A stretch of 64,000 bases of DNA, taken from positions 1,116,001 to 1,180,000 of the forward strand of contig NZ_LWAE01000001.1 of assembly GCF_001623875.1 (NCBI RefSeq). The letters are read 5' to 3'. Shown in pieces: positions 49,926-59,400 of the stretch. Numbering within the stretch: position 1 is the stretch's first letter; each line of letters opens with the position of its first letter. Position numbers and translations under genes: made by a program. The notes beneath the pieces are model-generated. The model saw only the letters and a list, made by a program, of their open reading frames with translations, had not been told where the DNA came from and did not search any database. This DNA is from Clostridium magnum DSM 2767 (GTDB lineage Bacteria; Bacillota; Clostridia; Clostridiales; Clostridiaceae).

Positions 49926-51555
49926 CAGGCTGTTGATAAACATATTTTGTCAGCAGCCTTTTAAATTTTAGCCCGAAAGGGCTTTTTTTTTTTTTTTGAA
50001 TTCAAAAAGGATTTTAAGATTCTGTGTAGAATTTATATAATATGAGATTTTTTAAAAAGTTAAAAGGAGTTAATTATTATGATTCGAGAAAACAATTCTG
50101 CACAACAAGGATTAGAATTAGTGTATATAGAAAATTTAGTTCCCCAAGATCATGTGTTAAGGAAAATTGATAAATATATAGATTTTTCATTTATTAGAGA
50201 TTTAACTAAGGATCTCTATTGTCCTGATAATGGAAGACCAGCAATTCCACCAGTTGTTTTATTCAAAATGTTGTTTATAGGTTACTTATTTGGAATAAGA
50301 TCAGAGCGACAGCTCGTAAAAGAAATTGAAGTAAATGTAGCATATCGTTGGTTTTTAGGGCTTTCATTAACAGATAAAATTCCTAGTCATTCTACCATAA
50401 GTTAAAATAGAATAACAAGATTTAAGGATACGAATATATACCAAGAAATCTTCGATAACATTGTATTTCAAGCAATAAATAAAAAATTAGTAGATGGAAA
50501 AATTCTTTATACAGATTCTACACACTTGAAAGCTAACGCTAATAAAAATAAATTTATAAAAGAACAAATCACTCAGTCAACTAAAGATTATTTTAACGAG
50601 TTAGAAGAAGATATAAATAAGGATAGAATCGCCCATGGAAAACAGCCTCTAAAAAAAAAGACAAAATAGAAGAAACTAAAGAAATTAAAGCCAGCACTAC
50701 AGACCCTGATAGTGGCTATATGCACAGAGATGGAAAACCAAAAGGATTCTTTTATTTAGATCATAGAACGGTAGATGGAAAGTATAACATAATAACAGAT
50801 GTGTATGTAACACCTGGTAATATAAATGATGTAGACCCTTATATAGAAAGACTAGATGTTCAAATAAAAAAGTTTAATTTTAAGACTAAGTATGTTGGAG
50901 CTGATGCTGGTTATTCTACTAATAATATTTGCAAAGAAATATTTAAACGAGAATTAAAGGCCGTTATGGGATATAGACGTAGTCCTCATGTAAAAGGTAA
51001 ATTTACTAAATTTAGATTCCAATATGTTAAAGAGCAAGATATATATTATTGCCCAGATCTAAGAGTATTAGAGTATAGAACTACTAATCGTGATGGGTAT
51101 AAAGAATACGCATGTAAAACTGAGTACTGTAGCCAATGTAGCAAAAAAGAAAATTGCTTATCTGATAAAAGTAAAAGAAAAGTTGTTTATCGTCATGTTT
51201 GGGAAGATTATAAAGATGAAGTGATCAAGTTTACTAAGACTGATAAAGGAAAATGCTTATATAAAAGAAGAAAAGAAACTATTGAGCGTAGCTTTGCAGA
51301 TTCAAAAAATCTACATGGACTGCGCTATTGCCGCATGCGTGGAATTAAAAAGGTTTCTGAACAATGCTTGTTGACAGCAGCAGTTCAGAATATGAAGAAG
51401 ATAGCCAGAGTGCTATCGCACCTATTTTTTGCTTATTTAGATAGTTTAATTGCCTATTACTGTAAAAATCAAATAGCCTCTTTTTTATGCTACCGCATAA
51501 TTAAATTGGGATATGATAAAACCCTATGCTCAGCATAGGGTTTTTGAACAATCTG
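49926..51555 (+). mobile_element. IS1182-type insertion sequence, 1630 bp
   Basis: Imperfect ends (CAGGCTGTTGATAAAC on the left, CAGATTGTTCAAAAAC reading in from the right; 12 of the first 17 bases agree). The flanks are identical 24-bp palindromes, AAATCCCTTA-AAGA-TAAGGGATTT, at 49902-49925 and 51556-51579. One copy belongs to the SNF2 coding sequence. Insertion beside a hairpin with duplication of the hairpin fits this family. Its transposase is broken, so it cannot move on its own. Confidence 0.88.
50079..51538 (+). pseudogene. IS1182-family transposase with stop and frameshift
   Basis: N-terminal VYIENLVPQDHVLRKIDKYI, PPVVLFKMLFIGYLFGIRSE and VAYRWFLGL are family marks; later parts include ILYTDSTHLKANANK (DDE Asp), KTKYVGADAGYSTNN and ETIERSFADSKNLHGLRYCR (DDE Glu). 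TAA at 50403 replaces an expected CAA, and nine A at 50651-50659 stand where ten are needed. Otherwise full length, about 485 residues. Confidence 0.87.
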
Positions 51556-54303
51556 AAATCCCTTAAAGATAAGGGATTTGTTTTCATACGTTCCAGAGAA
51601 GCATGGTTTTAAAAAGGAAGATGTACAGTTAATAAAACTTATAGCAACCTCAAATAAGTTTGGTAAAGATAAATTTGAAGAGGATAAGGTATATCTTGAT
51701 AATGGGGAAGTGAAAAATTTTCTTGAAATAATGAAAGATAGAAGCTTTGATATTAATATTCAAAACAAGCTTTATAAAAATATAAAAATTATTGAAAAGG
51801 ATATGCCCCTTCAGTTTGAAATAAAAGAGGAAAAAGAAAGAGTTATACTTAAACAACTTAACCCTACTCCATTAGCTTTAACCTTTGAAAATGATTATTT
51901 TCTATTTAATGGAAACATATATAAGCCAAGCTTTGTACAGGTTTATAAGTATTCACAATTTTATAAGAAATTCATGGAGACAAATAGTTCAGAGATAAGG
52001 TATAAATCTACAGATGCAGAAAGAATAATTTCACTCCTATCCTTTAAATTAAAAGATATTAGTAAAAGCTTAAAAGTTATTCAACTGGAAAAAGCAAAAG
52101 AGGAAGATATTCCTGTTAAAACATATATAGACATAAATGAATCTAATAAAGGAATTATAGTAAGACTTAAGTTTTCTTATGGGAATATTGAAATAGATCC
52201 TTTTAGTGATGAAAAGTATGCAAACTCTTCTAAAGTGGGTAAAAGAGATGTATTGCAAGAGAGAAGAATTATAGAGTTAATAAGAAATCTTCAATTTGTT
52301 CATTCTAAAGAAGGATTTTTATTAAGTTATGATAATACAAAAGCTGTTGTTGATTTTATAAAAAAGGGAATAGAAAAGCTTGAAAAGCTTGCTACCGTAA
52401 GCTGTGTTGAAGATATTAAGAACGTAAAAATATATGAAGCAGGTGAATATACACCAAAAGTAAAGTTTTATCACCAGTATTTAGAGTTTACCTTAGATAT
52501 AAGTAATATAAGTTTCATAGATGTAGTGAATATCCTTGAGGCGGCTCAGTATGATGAAGGTTATCATAGACTAAGCAATGGAGATTATGTTTCTTTAGAA
52601 AATAACCAGTTAATAAAGATTGCTAATATTATAGGTGAAAGAAAGATAGAAAGTAAGTCCACTTTAAAAGGCTGGTTTACTGTTTTAAGAAAAATTTCGG
52701 TAACAACGGGACGAGTATATAAGAGAAGAGATAATCTAGATGAAGAGATATTAAGAAAACAAGCCGAAAATGAAAAGTTTTATAAAGAAAAAAATGAAAA
52801 ACTAAAAGAAATTCTCATGAATATGGAAAAGATAAATGAAAATGATTTTAAAGTTCCTGAAGAATTGAAAGATGTAATGAGAAGCTACCAAAAAACAGGG
52901 TTTAAATGGTTTAAAACTCTTGCAATACAAAACCTTGGTGGAATACTTGCAGATGAAATGGGGCTTGGTAAGACTCTTCAAGCTATAGCACTAATCCTAT
53001 CTTATATAGAAGAGAATAAAGAAAATAAAAAAGCAGCAATAGTAGTAGCTCCCACCTCTCTTATATACAACTGGGAAAGGGAAATAGAGAAGTTTGCACC
53101 TACATTAAAAACTATAGTGATTTATGGGAAACAAAAGGATAGGATCAGTTTAATAAAGTCTATTGAAGAAGCGGATGTTGTAATTACTTCATATAGTATT
53201 CTTGCAAAGGATATAGATTATTATGGTTCAACAGAATTTAGTTATTGTTTTATAGATGAAGCACAGCAAATAAAAAATCCTAAAACTGCTGCGGCAAAAG
53301 CCACCAAGTTAGTAAAAGCGGAAGCTCGTTTTGCACTTACAGGAACTTCAATTGAAAATAAACTTAGTGAATTATGGGCTATATTTGATTTTAGTATGCC
53401 AGGATATTTACTTTCACATAGAAACTTCAATGAATTATATGAATTTCCTATTATGAACTATAAAGATGAAAAAGCTCTTGAAAGCTTAAATAGTATCATT
53501 GGACCATTTATTTTAAGACGTTTAAAAAATGAAGTGATGAACGAACTTCCAGAAAAAATTGAACATAGAATAATTGTGGAAATGACAGAAGAGCAAAGGG
53601 TGGCATATTTTAAATTTTTATCTAGTTCTAAAGAAAGTATAGATAGTGAAATTTTTTCAAAGGGTTACAATAGAAGTCATATTCATATTCTATCCGCATT
53701 AACAAAGCTCCGTCAGCTTTGCTGTCATCCATCAATAGTTTTACAAGGTTATATTGGTGAAAGTGCAAAAATCCTTACACTAGACAGTATTATTGAGGAA
53801 AGTATAGCTGGAAACCATAGAATTTTATTGTTTTCTCAGTTTATATCTGTTCTTCAAATATTGAAAGAAAGATTAGAGGATAAGGGGATTAACTGCTTAT
53901 ACTTGGACGGATCAACAAAAAGTAAGGATAGATTGGAACTTGTTGATGAATTTAATAGAGGATATGGTGAGGTGTTTTTAATATCATTAAAAGCTGGAGG
54001 CTATGGATTAAATTTAACAGGGGCGGATACTGTTATACATTTTGACCCATGGTGGAATCCTGCTGTAGAGGATCAAGCTACGGACAGAGCACATAGAATA
54101 GGGCAAACTAAAAATGTTGAGGTAATAAAAATTATTACAAAGGATACTATAGAGGAAAGAATATTAAAGATTCACGATAGAAAAAGAAATATAGTTGACA
54201 ATGTTATTTCTGACAAGAATAGTGAAGAAAACTTTATCTCTAAATTATCTCAAAAGGAAATAGAAGAGTTGTTCCAATAATTTATATATTTTAAAAAATT
54301 TTG

Positions 54304-54331
54304 TGTTTAAGATAAGTGTATGTGGTAAAAT
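54304..54331 (+). promoter_or_regulatory. Probable promoter of the MNT/HEPN pair
   Basis: TGTTTA, 16 bases, TAAAAT with TGTGG before it. It resembles the sequence upstream of the Uma2 locus at 24654 over about 40 bases. Confidence 0.5.
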
Positions 54332-54413
54332 ATATAATATGCTATTTTAAATATATGTTAATTTAAAATATTGTCACTATGTTATAATAATTATTGAGTA
54401 GAGAGGTATCCTC

Positions 54414-54740
54414 GTGGAATCTAAATTGATAGATGATAAATTAAGAAATGAGTTAGAAGTAATTTTTAGTAGATATATAGAGGTTGAAAAAGTTTTATTA
54501 TTTGGATCACGAGCTAGAGGAGATAACAAGTATAATTCTGATGTAGATTTATGTATATTTGGTGAAGGTGTATCTCATTTAATTTTAGCAAAAATAAATA
54601 TGGATATAAATGAATTAAATACTTGCTTAAGCTTTGATATATTATCCATTAATGAGCTTAGTAAAGAAGAATTAATAGAAAATATATTAAGAGAAGGTGT
54701 TGTTATATATAATGAAGAGACTAGAGGAAAGAAGATATGA
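54414..54740 (+). CDS. MNT-type nucleotidyltransferase (MntA-like antitoxin)
   Basis: 108 residues from GTG 54414 after AGAGAGG. Minimal nucleotidyltransferase with LLFGSRARGDNKYNSDVDLCIF: the GS box at 31-32 and metal-binding Asp43/Asp45. In MNT/HEPN modules this enzyme can AMPylate the HEPN partner and so silence it. It overlaps that gene by 29 bases. Confidence 0.87.
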   Translation: MESKLIDDKLRNELEVIFSRYIEVEKVLLFGSRARGDNKYNSDVDLCIFGEGVSHLILAKINMDINELNTCLSFDILSINELSKEELIENILREGVVIYNEETRGKKI

Positions 54741-55098
54741 TTTTATAAATGCATTGAGTAGATTAAGAGAAGCATTAGAAAAAGATATTACAGATGATAT
54801 AATAATAGATGGTATTATTCAAAGATTTGAATTCACATTTGAGCAGAGTTGGAAGGTTATGAAATTATATCTAGAGGATCAAGGAATATTAGATGAAGCT
54901 TTAGCTCCAAGAAGTACCATAAGGGTAGCTTTTAAGCATAAGATAATATCTAATGGAGACTTATGGATTGAGATGATGTTAGATAGAAACAGAACATCTC
55001 ATATGTATGATGAAACAACTGCTAAAAATATAGTTGAAAGAATCAAGAAAATGTATATTAATGAGTTTAATGCTTTGGAAAAATTCTTAAAAAGGTAA
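54712..55098 (+). CDS. HEPN-domain protein (HepT/HI0074-like)
   Basis: 128 residues from ATG 54712; a GTG at 54697 is possible but gives a non-family extension. RLEERRYDFINALSRLREAL and FEFTFEQSWKVMKLYLEDQG belong to the nucleotidyltransferase substrate-binding (HI0074) family. R92-NRTS-H97 followed by MYD is the HEPN R-x4-H ribonuclease motif with the Tyr nearby. Likely toxin of a two-gene module with the preceding MNT protein. Confidence 0.87.
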   Translation: MKRLEERRYDFINALSRLREALEKDITDDIIIDGIIQRFEFTFEQSWKVMKLYLEDQGILDEALAPRSTIRVAFKHKIISNGDLWIEMMLDRNRTSHMYDETTAKNIVERIKKMYINEFNALEKFLKR

Positions 55099-55105
55099 TT
55101 AAAGC

Positions 55106-55148
55106 AGAAGGTATATAGATTTAATCTAAACAAATCTATATACCTTCT
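55106..55148. terminator. Bidirectional terminator between converging genes
   Basis: 17-bp perfect arms AGAAGGTATATAGATTT / AAATCTATATACCTTCT with a 9-base loop. It lies between the HEPN gene (+) and the DUF975 gene (-); T-rich on the right for the plus strand (CTTATAATTT). Confidence 0.8.
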
Positions 55149-55169
55149 CTTATAATTTCATATTAATTG

Positions 55170-55769
55170 CTACATAGTTTTCTTAATACCTTCATAGAAA
55201 TTAGCTACACTAGTGTTAATATAAGGAACTAACCACAAAAATCCAATACCGCAGGTAAGGATAGAAAGTAAAGCCCATCCGATAAAGCTTAAATGTAAGC
55301 AGAATAATCTCCACTTATTTCCCATCATAATTTTTTTACTTAAATCCAAAGCTTCCATTGCTCCTAAATTAGGATTGTCATAGAGTATATAGAAGGACAT
55401 TGAATATCTGTATCCAGCGATTATGCCAGGTATTATAAGAAGTAATGCCCAGAGAAAGACAAAGAGTGTTACAAGGATTTGTAATATAAAGGCTGAGGTG
55501 AAATTTTTGAAACCATCAAATACATTTTCAAATGTAAAGTTTTGTTTTCTAACCAATCTTATAAAACAAGAAATAATGCCTAAAGTAAGTGGACCTGTCA
55601 GTACTATACTTATTACTGAACCAGCATAGGGGATGGCGTTAGGCAGAGCACTTATGATCATAAAGACTACAGATATTAGTATGGCTGTTACCCATTGTCC
55701 CCTTAATTGATCTCGGGCAGTAGATCGTAATTCGGAATTTGTTTTCATAGGACTGTAGTTGATATTCAT
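55170..55769 (-). CDS. DUF975 family membrane protein
   Basis: 199 residues, minus strand, with AGGAGG before the ATG. N-terminal SELRSTARDQLRGQWVTAIL is the DUF975 mark. About five to six hydrophobic segments (VVFMIISALPNAI, VISIVLTGPLTLGIISCF, FILQILVTLFVFLWALLLIIPG, LSFIGWALLSILTCGIGFLW) give an integral membrane protein of unknown function. The LLIIPGIIAGYRYSM segment is a common motif of this family. Confidence 0.88.
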   Translation of the reverse strand: MNINYSPMKTNSELRSTARDQLRGQWVTAILISVVFMIISALPNAIPYAGSVISIVLTGPLTLGIISCFIRLVRKQNFTFENVFDGFKNFTSAFILQILVTLFVFLWALLLIIPGIIAGYRYSMSFYILYDNPNLGAMEALDLSKKIMMGNKWRLFCLHLSFIGWALLSILTCGIGFLWLVPYINTSVANFYEGIKKTM

Positions 55770-55929
55770 ATATTTACCTCCTGAAAATTTTGGTAATCAA
55801 TATATATTATGAGTAGAATTTGTAATATATGCCTAGACCATTAAAGATTGCTACAGGATAATGATATGTTTAAAATTACTATTTTGTGATAGAATGTTTA
55901 ACAAGAACGCAGGCAGGAGTGAAATAGTT

Positions 55930-58900
55930 TTGTTTGAAATAAATGAAGATATAATAAGAGGCAACTTAAACCAGGAAACTTATGCAAGGGGCATCGAATG
56001 TTATGAAAATGGTCAAGTAGAAAAGATAAATTTGAACATTCAAGAAGAATTTGGAGTTAAACGAATTAACATTGAAGGGGAGGTTACCTCTTCCTCATTT
56101 ATATTAAAAAAATACAATGTAAGTGCAATATATCCAAATCGCAATAAAAATATAAGTTGTTATTGTAATTGTCAGGAATACTATGCTTATAATGCACCCT
56201 GTAAGCATATAGCTGCAGTGCTTATAAAATATGTTAGAGAAAAAAAGGAATTAGAAAAAAAATTAGTAATAAAGAAAAATAGCAAATTAATTCAACAGTT
56301 AAAGGAAAGCTTAATACCATCTAAGTCAATAATAGAGACTAAAACTTTAAATCTTCAATATAAGCTTCAATTTAATATTAACCGCAGAGAAAGTGAAGCT
56401 TTTCTTGAATTAAAGGTGGGAGAAGAAAAGCTTTATGTAGTAAAAAATATGAAGAGTTTTTTAGCGGCAGTTATAGAACAGGGTGATTTGGAGTTTGGTA
56501 AAAAATTTACCTTCAATCCATATATACATAGATTTAAGGAAGAAGACAAATTTTTAATAAATATTCTTAGGGATTTATACGAGGTAGATAGGACTACAGA
56601 GGATATGGTAATGTATGATTACCATTATAATAGAACGCCAAGATTTTTAAGTGGTAAAAGGGCTCGTCTTACAGAAAATAACTTAAAAAAATTTCTTAAC
56701 AATATAGGAGAAAAAGCTATAGATTTAGTTATAAACGATGATAGCTATAGTGAGGTTAAAGTAGTAAGAGAAAATTTTCCTTTAGAATTTAAATTAGATA
56801 CTAAGGGAGATACTATAATTTTATCTCAAGTTTCAAAGCTGCCTAAGGCTTTACTTAATAACGGAAATTATTTTTATTATAACAATAAAATATATATGCC
56901 AACAAATGAGCAGGTAAGGGTATACAAATCCCTTTACAATACTTTTGTTGCACAAAAAAGCTCTGAAATTACTTTTCATCAAAGTGAAAGTGAAGAAATA
57001 GCTTCTTATATAATTCCAGCTTTAAAAAAGATAGGTACAAAGGTAACAGTAGATGAAAGTATTAAAAATAAGTTTTACGAAGAACCTTTAAAATCCTGTC
57101 TTTATTTTGACAAAGACAAAGAAGCTGTAGTTTGTGATGTAGTATTTAAATATGGAAATGTAGATATAAATCCTCTAAGGGATACTGAAGTAAGAGAAGA
57201 TGAGAAGGTACTGATTAGGGACATTGAAGGAGAAGCATCTATAGTAGATACCTTGACTGCTTTTCAATTTGAAAAGAATAAATCTAAATTCCTTCTACAG
57301 GAAGAGGATAAAATTTTAGATTTTATAGGGGATGGCTTAGAAAAACTTCAGGAATTATCAGAAGTATACTATTCTGATGCCTTTAAAGATATAAAAGTTT
57401 ATACCAATAAACATTATAAATCCAATATAAGATTTAATGAGGAAGACCTTTTAGAGTTTACCTTTAATATTGATGGGGTAGATAGAGGAGAATTGAAGCA
57501 TGTATTTGATGCGCTAAAGCAAAAGAAAAAGTATTACAGGCTTAAAAATGGAGGGTTTATTCCTCTTCAGTCTAGTGAACTTCAAAATATGTCAGATATG
57601 ATGGATTATTTAAATGTAAAGACTTCAGACTTAGAAAAAGATCAAATAATTCTTTCTAAGTATAATGCAGTTTATATAGATGCAAATCTAAAGGAAAATA
57701 ACATAAGCTTTGTACAAAGAAATAAGAAGTTTAGAGAGTTAGTAAATAACATTAAGGATATTGGTGACATAGATTACACCATTCCAGAAAACTTGGATAA
57801 CATTATGAGAGGTTATCAAAAATTTGGTTTCAAGTGGTTTAAAACCCTTTCAAGCTGTGGCTTTGGCGGTATCTTAGCAGATGAAATGGGACTTGGAAAG
57901 ACCCTTCAGACTATAGCCTTCATAAAATCAGAAGTAGATGGAAATGAAGAAAAGCTGCCTTCTTTAGTAGTATGCCCTACGTCCTTAGTATACAATTGGG
58001 AAAGTGAAATAAATAAATTTCAGCAAAGTTTAAAATGTTTAGTTGTGTCAGGCAGTAAGGATGCAAGAGAGGATCAGTTAAAGGAAATAGAGGATTCCGA
58101 TGTAGTTATAACCTCCTATGCACTTATTAAAAGAGATATAGATCAATATAAAGATATAAAATTTAGATACTGCTTTTTAGATGAAGCTCAAAATATAAAA
58201 AATCCTGAATCTTTAAATGCTCAAAGTGTAAAATCAATCAAAGCCGATAGTTATTTTGCATTGACAGGAACACCTATTGAAAATTCCCTTACAGAATTGT
58301 GGTCTATTTTCGATTTTATTATGCCAGGATATTTATTAAATCATAGAAAGTTTAGTCAAAAATATGAGGCGCCTATTATAAAAAATGGAGATAAAAAAGC
58401 TTTGGAGGAATTAAATAAGCATACTAAGCCTTTTATACTTAGAAGGCTTAAGAAAGATGTTATTAAAGAACTTCCACCTAAAATAGAACATAATATGGTG
58501 GTAGATATGACAGATGATCAAAAGAAAGTATATGCTGCTTACCTTCAGCAGGCTAAAGAGGAAATAGATAATGAAATAAGGGATAAGGGAATTAATAAAA
58601 GTAAAATAAAAATACTTTCAATAATAACAAGGCTCAGACAGATATGCTGTGATCCTTCTACATTTATAGAAAACTATGAGGGTGACAATGGGAAGATGGA
58701 AGCCCTTAAAGATATAGTACAGAATAATGTTAATGAAGGACACAAGATATTATTATTTTCTCAATTTACTTCTGTGCTTAAAAATATTGGATACATGTTT
58801 CAAAAGGAAAATATAAAGTATATATATTTAGACGGAAGTGTAAAAGCAGAAGTCAGAGGGGAAATGGTAAAAGAGTTTAATGAGGGGGAAATACCTATAT

Positions 58901-59205
58901 TTTTAATATCTCTTAAAGCTGGAGGAACAGGATTAAACCTTACTTCAGCGGATATAGTTATTCATTATGACCCATGGTGGAATCCAGCAGTAGAAGATCA
59001 AGCTTCAGACAGAGCCCATAGAATTGGTCAAAAGAAAACAGTAGAGGTTATAAGACTTATTGCTAAGGGGACTATAGAAGAAAAAATCCATAAGATACAA
59101 GAGAAAAAGAAGGAAATAATAAATGATGTTTTAGAAGAAAATGCAGGAGAGGAAATTTTGCTTTCCAATATGGGAGAGAAGGATATAGAGGAGCTTTTTA
59201 GTTAA
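55930..59205 (+). CDS. SNF2-family helicase with SWIM zinc finger
   Basis: 1091 residues from TTG 55930, which has AGGAG 11 bases upstream; the ATG at 55861 has no ribosome site. A SWIM finger near residue 75-100 (CYCNCQEYYAYNAPCKHIAAV) is followed by an SNF2-associated bacterial domain and the helicase core: LADEMGLGKTLQT, CPTSLVYNWESE, FLDEAQNIKNP, LTGTPIENSLTELW, LLFSQF, SLKAGGTGLNLTSAD, DPWWNPAVEDQASDRAHRIGQ. A DNA translocase of unknown specific role. Intact paralog of the gene broken at 49738. Confidence 0.92.
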   Translation: MFEINEDIIRGNLNQETYARGIECYENGQVEKINLNIQEEFGVKRINIEGEVTSSSFILKKYNVSAIYPNRNKNISCYCNCQEYYAYNAPCKHIAAVLIKYVREKKELEKKLVIKKNSKLIQQLKESLIPSKSIIETKTLNLQYKLQFNINRRESEAFLELKVGEEKLYVVKNMKSFLAAVIEQGDLEFGKKFTFNPYIHRFKEEDKFLINILRDLYEVDRTTEDMVMYDYHYNRTPRFLSGKRARLTENNLKKFLNNIGEKAIDLVINDDSYSEVKVVRENFPLEFKLDTKGDTIILSQVSKLPKALLNNGNYFYYNNKIYMPTNEQVRVYKSLYNTFVAQKSSEITFHQSESEEIASYIIPALKKIGTKVTVDESIKNKFYEEPLKSCLYFDKDKEAVVCDVVFKYGNVDINPLRDTEVREDEKVLIRDIEGEASIVDTLTAFQFEKNKSKFLLQEEDKILDFIGDGLEKLQELSEVYYSDAFKDIKVYTNKHYKSNIRFNEEDLLEFTFNIDGVDRGELKHVFDALKQKKKYYRLKNGGFIPLQSSELQNMSDMMDYLNVKTSDLEKDQIILSKYNAVYIDANLKENNISFVQRNKKFRELVNNIKDIGDIDYTIPENLDNIMRGYQKFGFKWFKTLSSCGFGGILADEMGLGKTLQTIAFIKSEVDGNEEKLPSLVVCPTSLVYNWESEINKFQQSLKCLVVSGSKDAREDQLKEIEDSDVVITSYALIKRDIDQYKDIKFRYCFLDEAQNIKNPESLNAQSVKSIKADSYFALTGTPIENSLTELWSIFDFIMPGYLLNHRKFSQKYEAPIIKNGDKKALEELNKHTKPFILRRLKKDVIKELPPKIEHNMVVDMTDDQKKVYAAYLQQAKEEIDNEIRDKGINKSKIKILSIITRLRQICCDPSTFIENYEGDNGKMEALKDIVQNNVNEGHKILLFSQFTSVLKNIGYMFQKENIKYIYLDGSVKAEVRGEMVKEFNEGEIPIFLISLKAGGTGLNLTSADIVIHYDPWWNPAVEDQASDRAHRIGQKKTVEVIRLIAKGTIEEKIHKIQEKKKEIINDVLEENAGEEILLSNMGEKDIEELFS

Positions 59206-59366
59206 GCAGAGAACCAAAATCTATGATTTTGTGTGAATCGGTCAAGCAGACATCCCAAATCTATGATTTGGTGATGGTCGCTTACTCTGTGAGTACTCCT
59301 CTGACGATAGGAAGAGGAGTTTCATATAAAGATTGGAATATTAGAGCGGGTAGTCATCGGATAAAA
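59203..59366 (+). repeat. Dispersed structured repeat, family B, long copy
   Basis: Two copies of CCAAA(A)TCTATGATTTGG-like palindromes, the hairpin ACTCCTCT...AGAGGAGT around GACGATAGG, and the end TTAGAGCGGGTAGTCATCGG. It combines parts seen separately at 1934 and 6573 and occupies the leader of the beta-CASP gene. Confidence 0.7.
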
Positions 59367-59400
59367 TAAAAAACAATAGCAAGAGGATGGTGGTATTATA

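Larger units (their letters stand above)
49738..54280 (+). pseudogene. SNF2 helicase gene, 5'-truncated and split by IS1182-type element
   Basis: The left piece (VNRLKSKTSLKFDVTFEYHM to NPLKIRD) has no start and no SWIM zinc finger. The right piece, from 51578, is in frame with it once the IS and one target repeat are removed. It keeps a complete helicase core: LADEMGLGKTLQA, APTSLIYNWERE, FIDEAQQIKNP, LTGTSIENKLSELW, LRQLCCHPS, LLFSQF, SLKAGGYGLNLTGAD and DPWWNPAVEDQATDRAHRIGQ. The right piece might still be translated from an internal start. Paralog of the intact gene at 55930. Confidence 0.88.
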
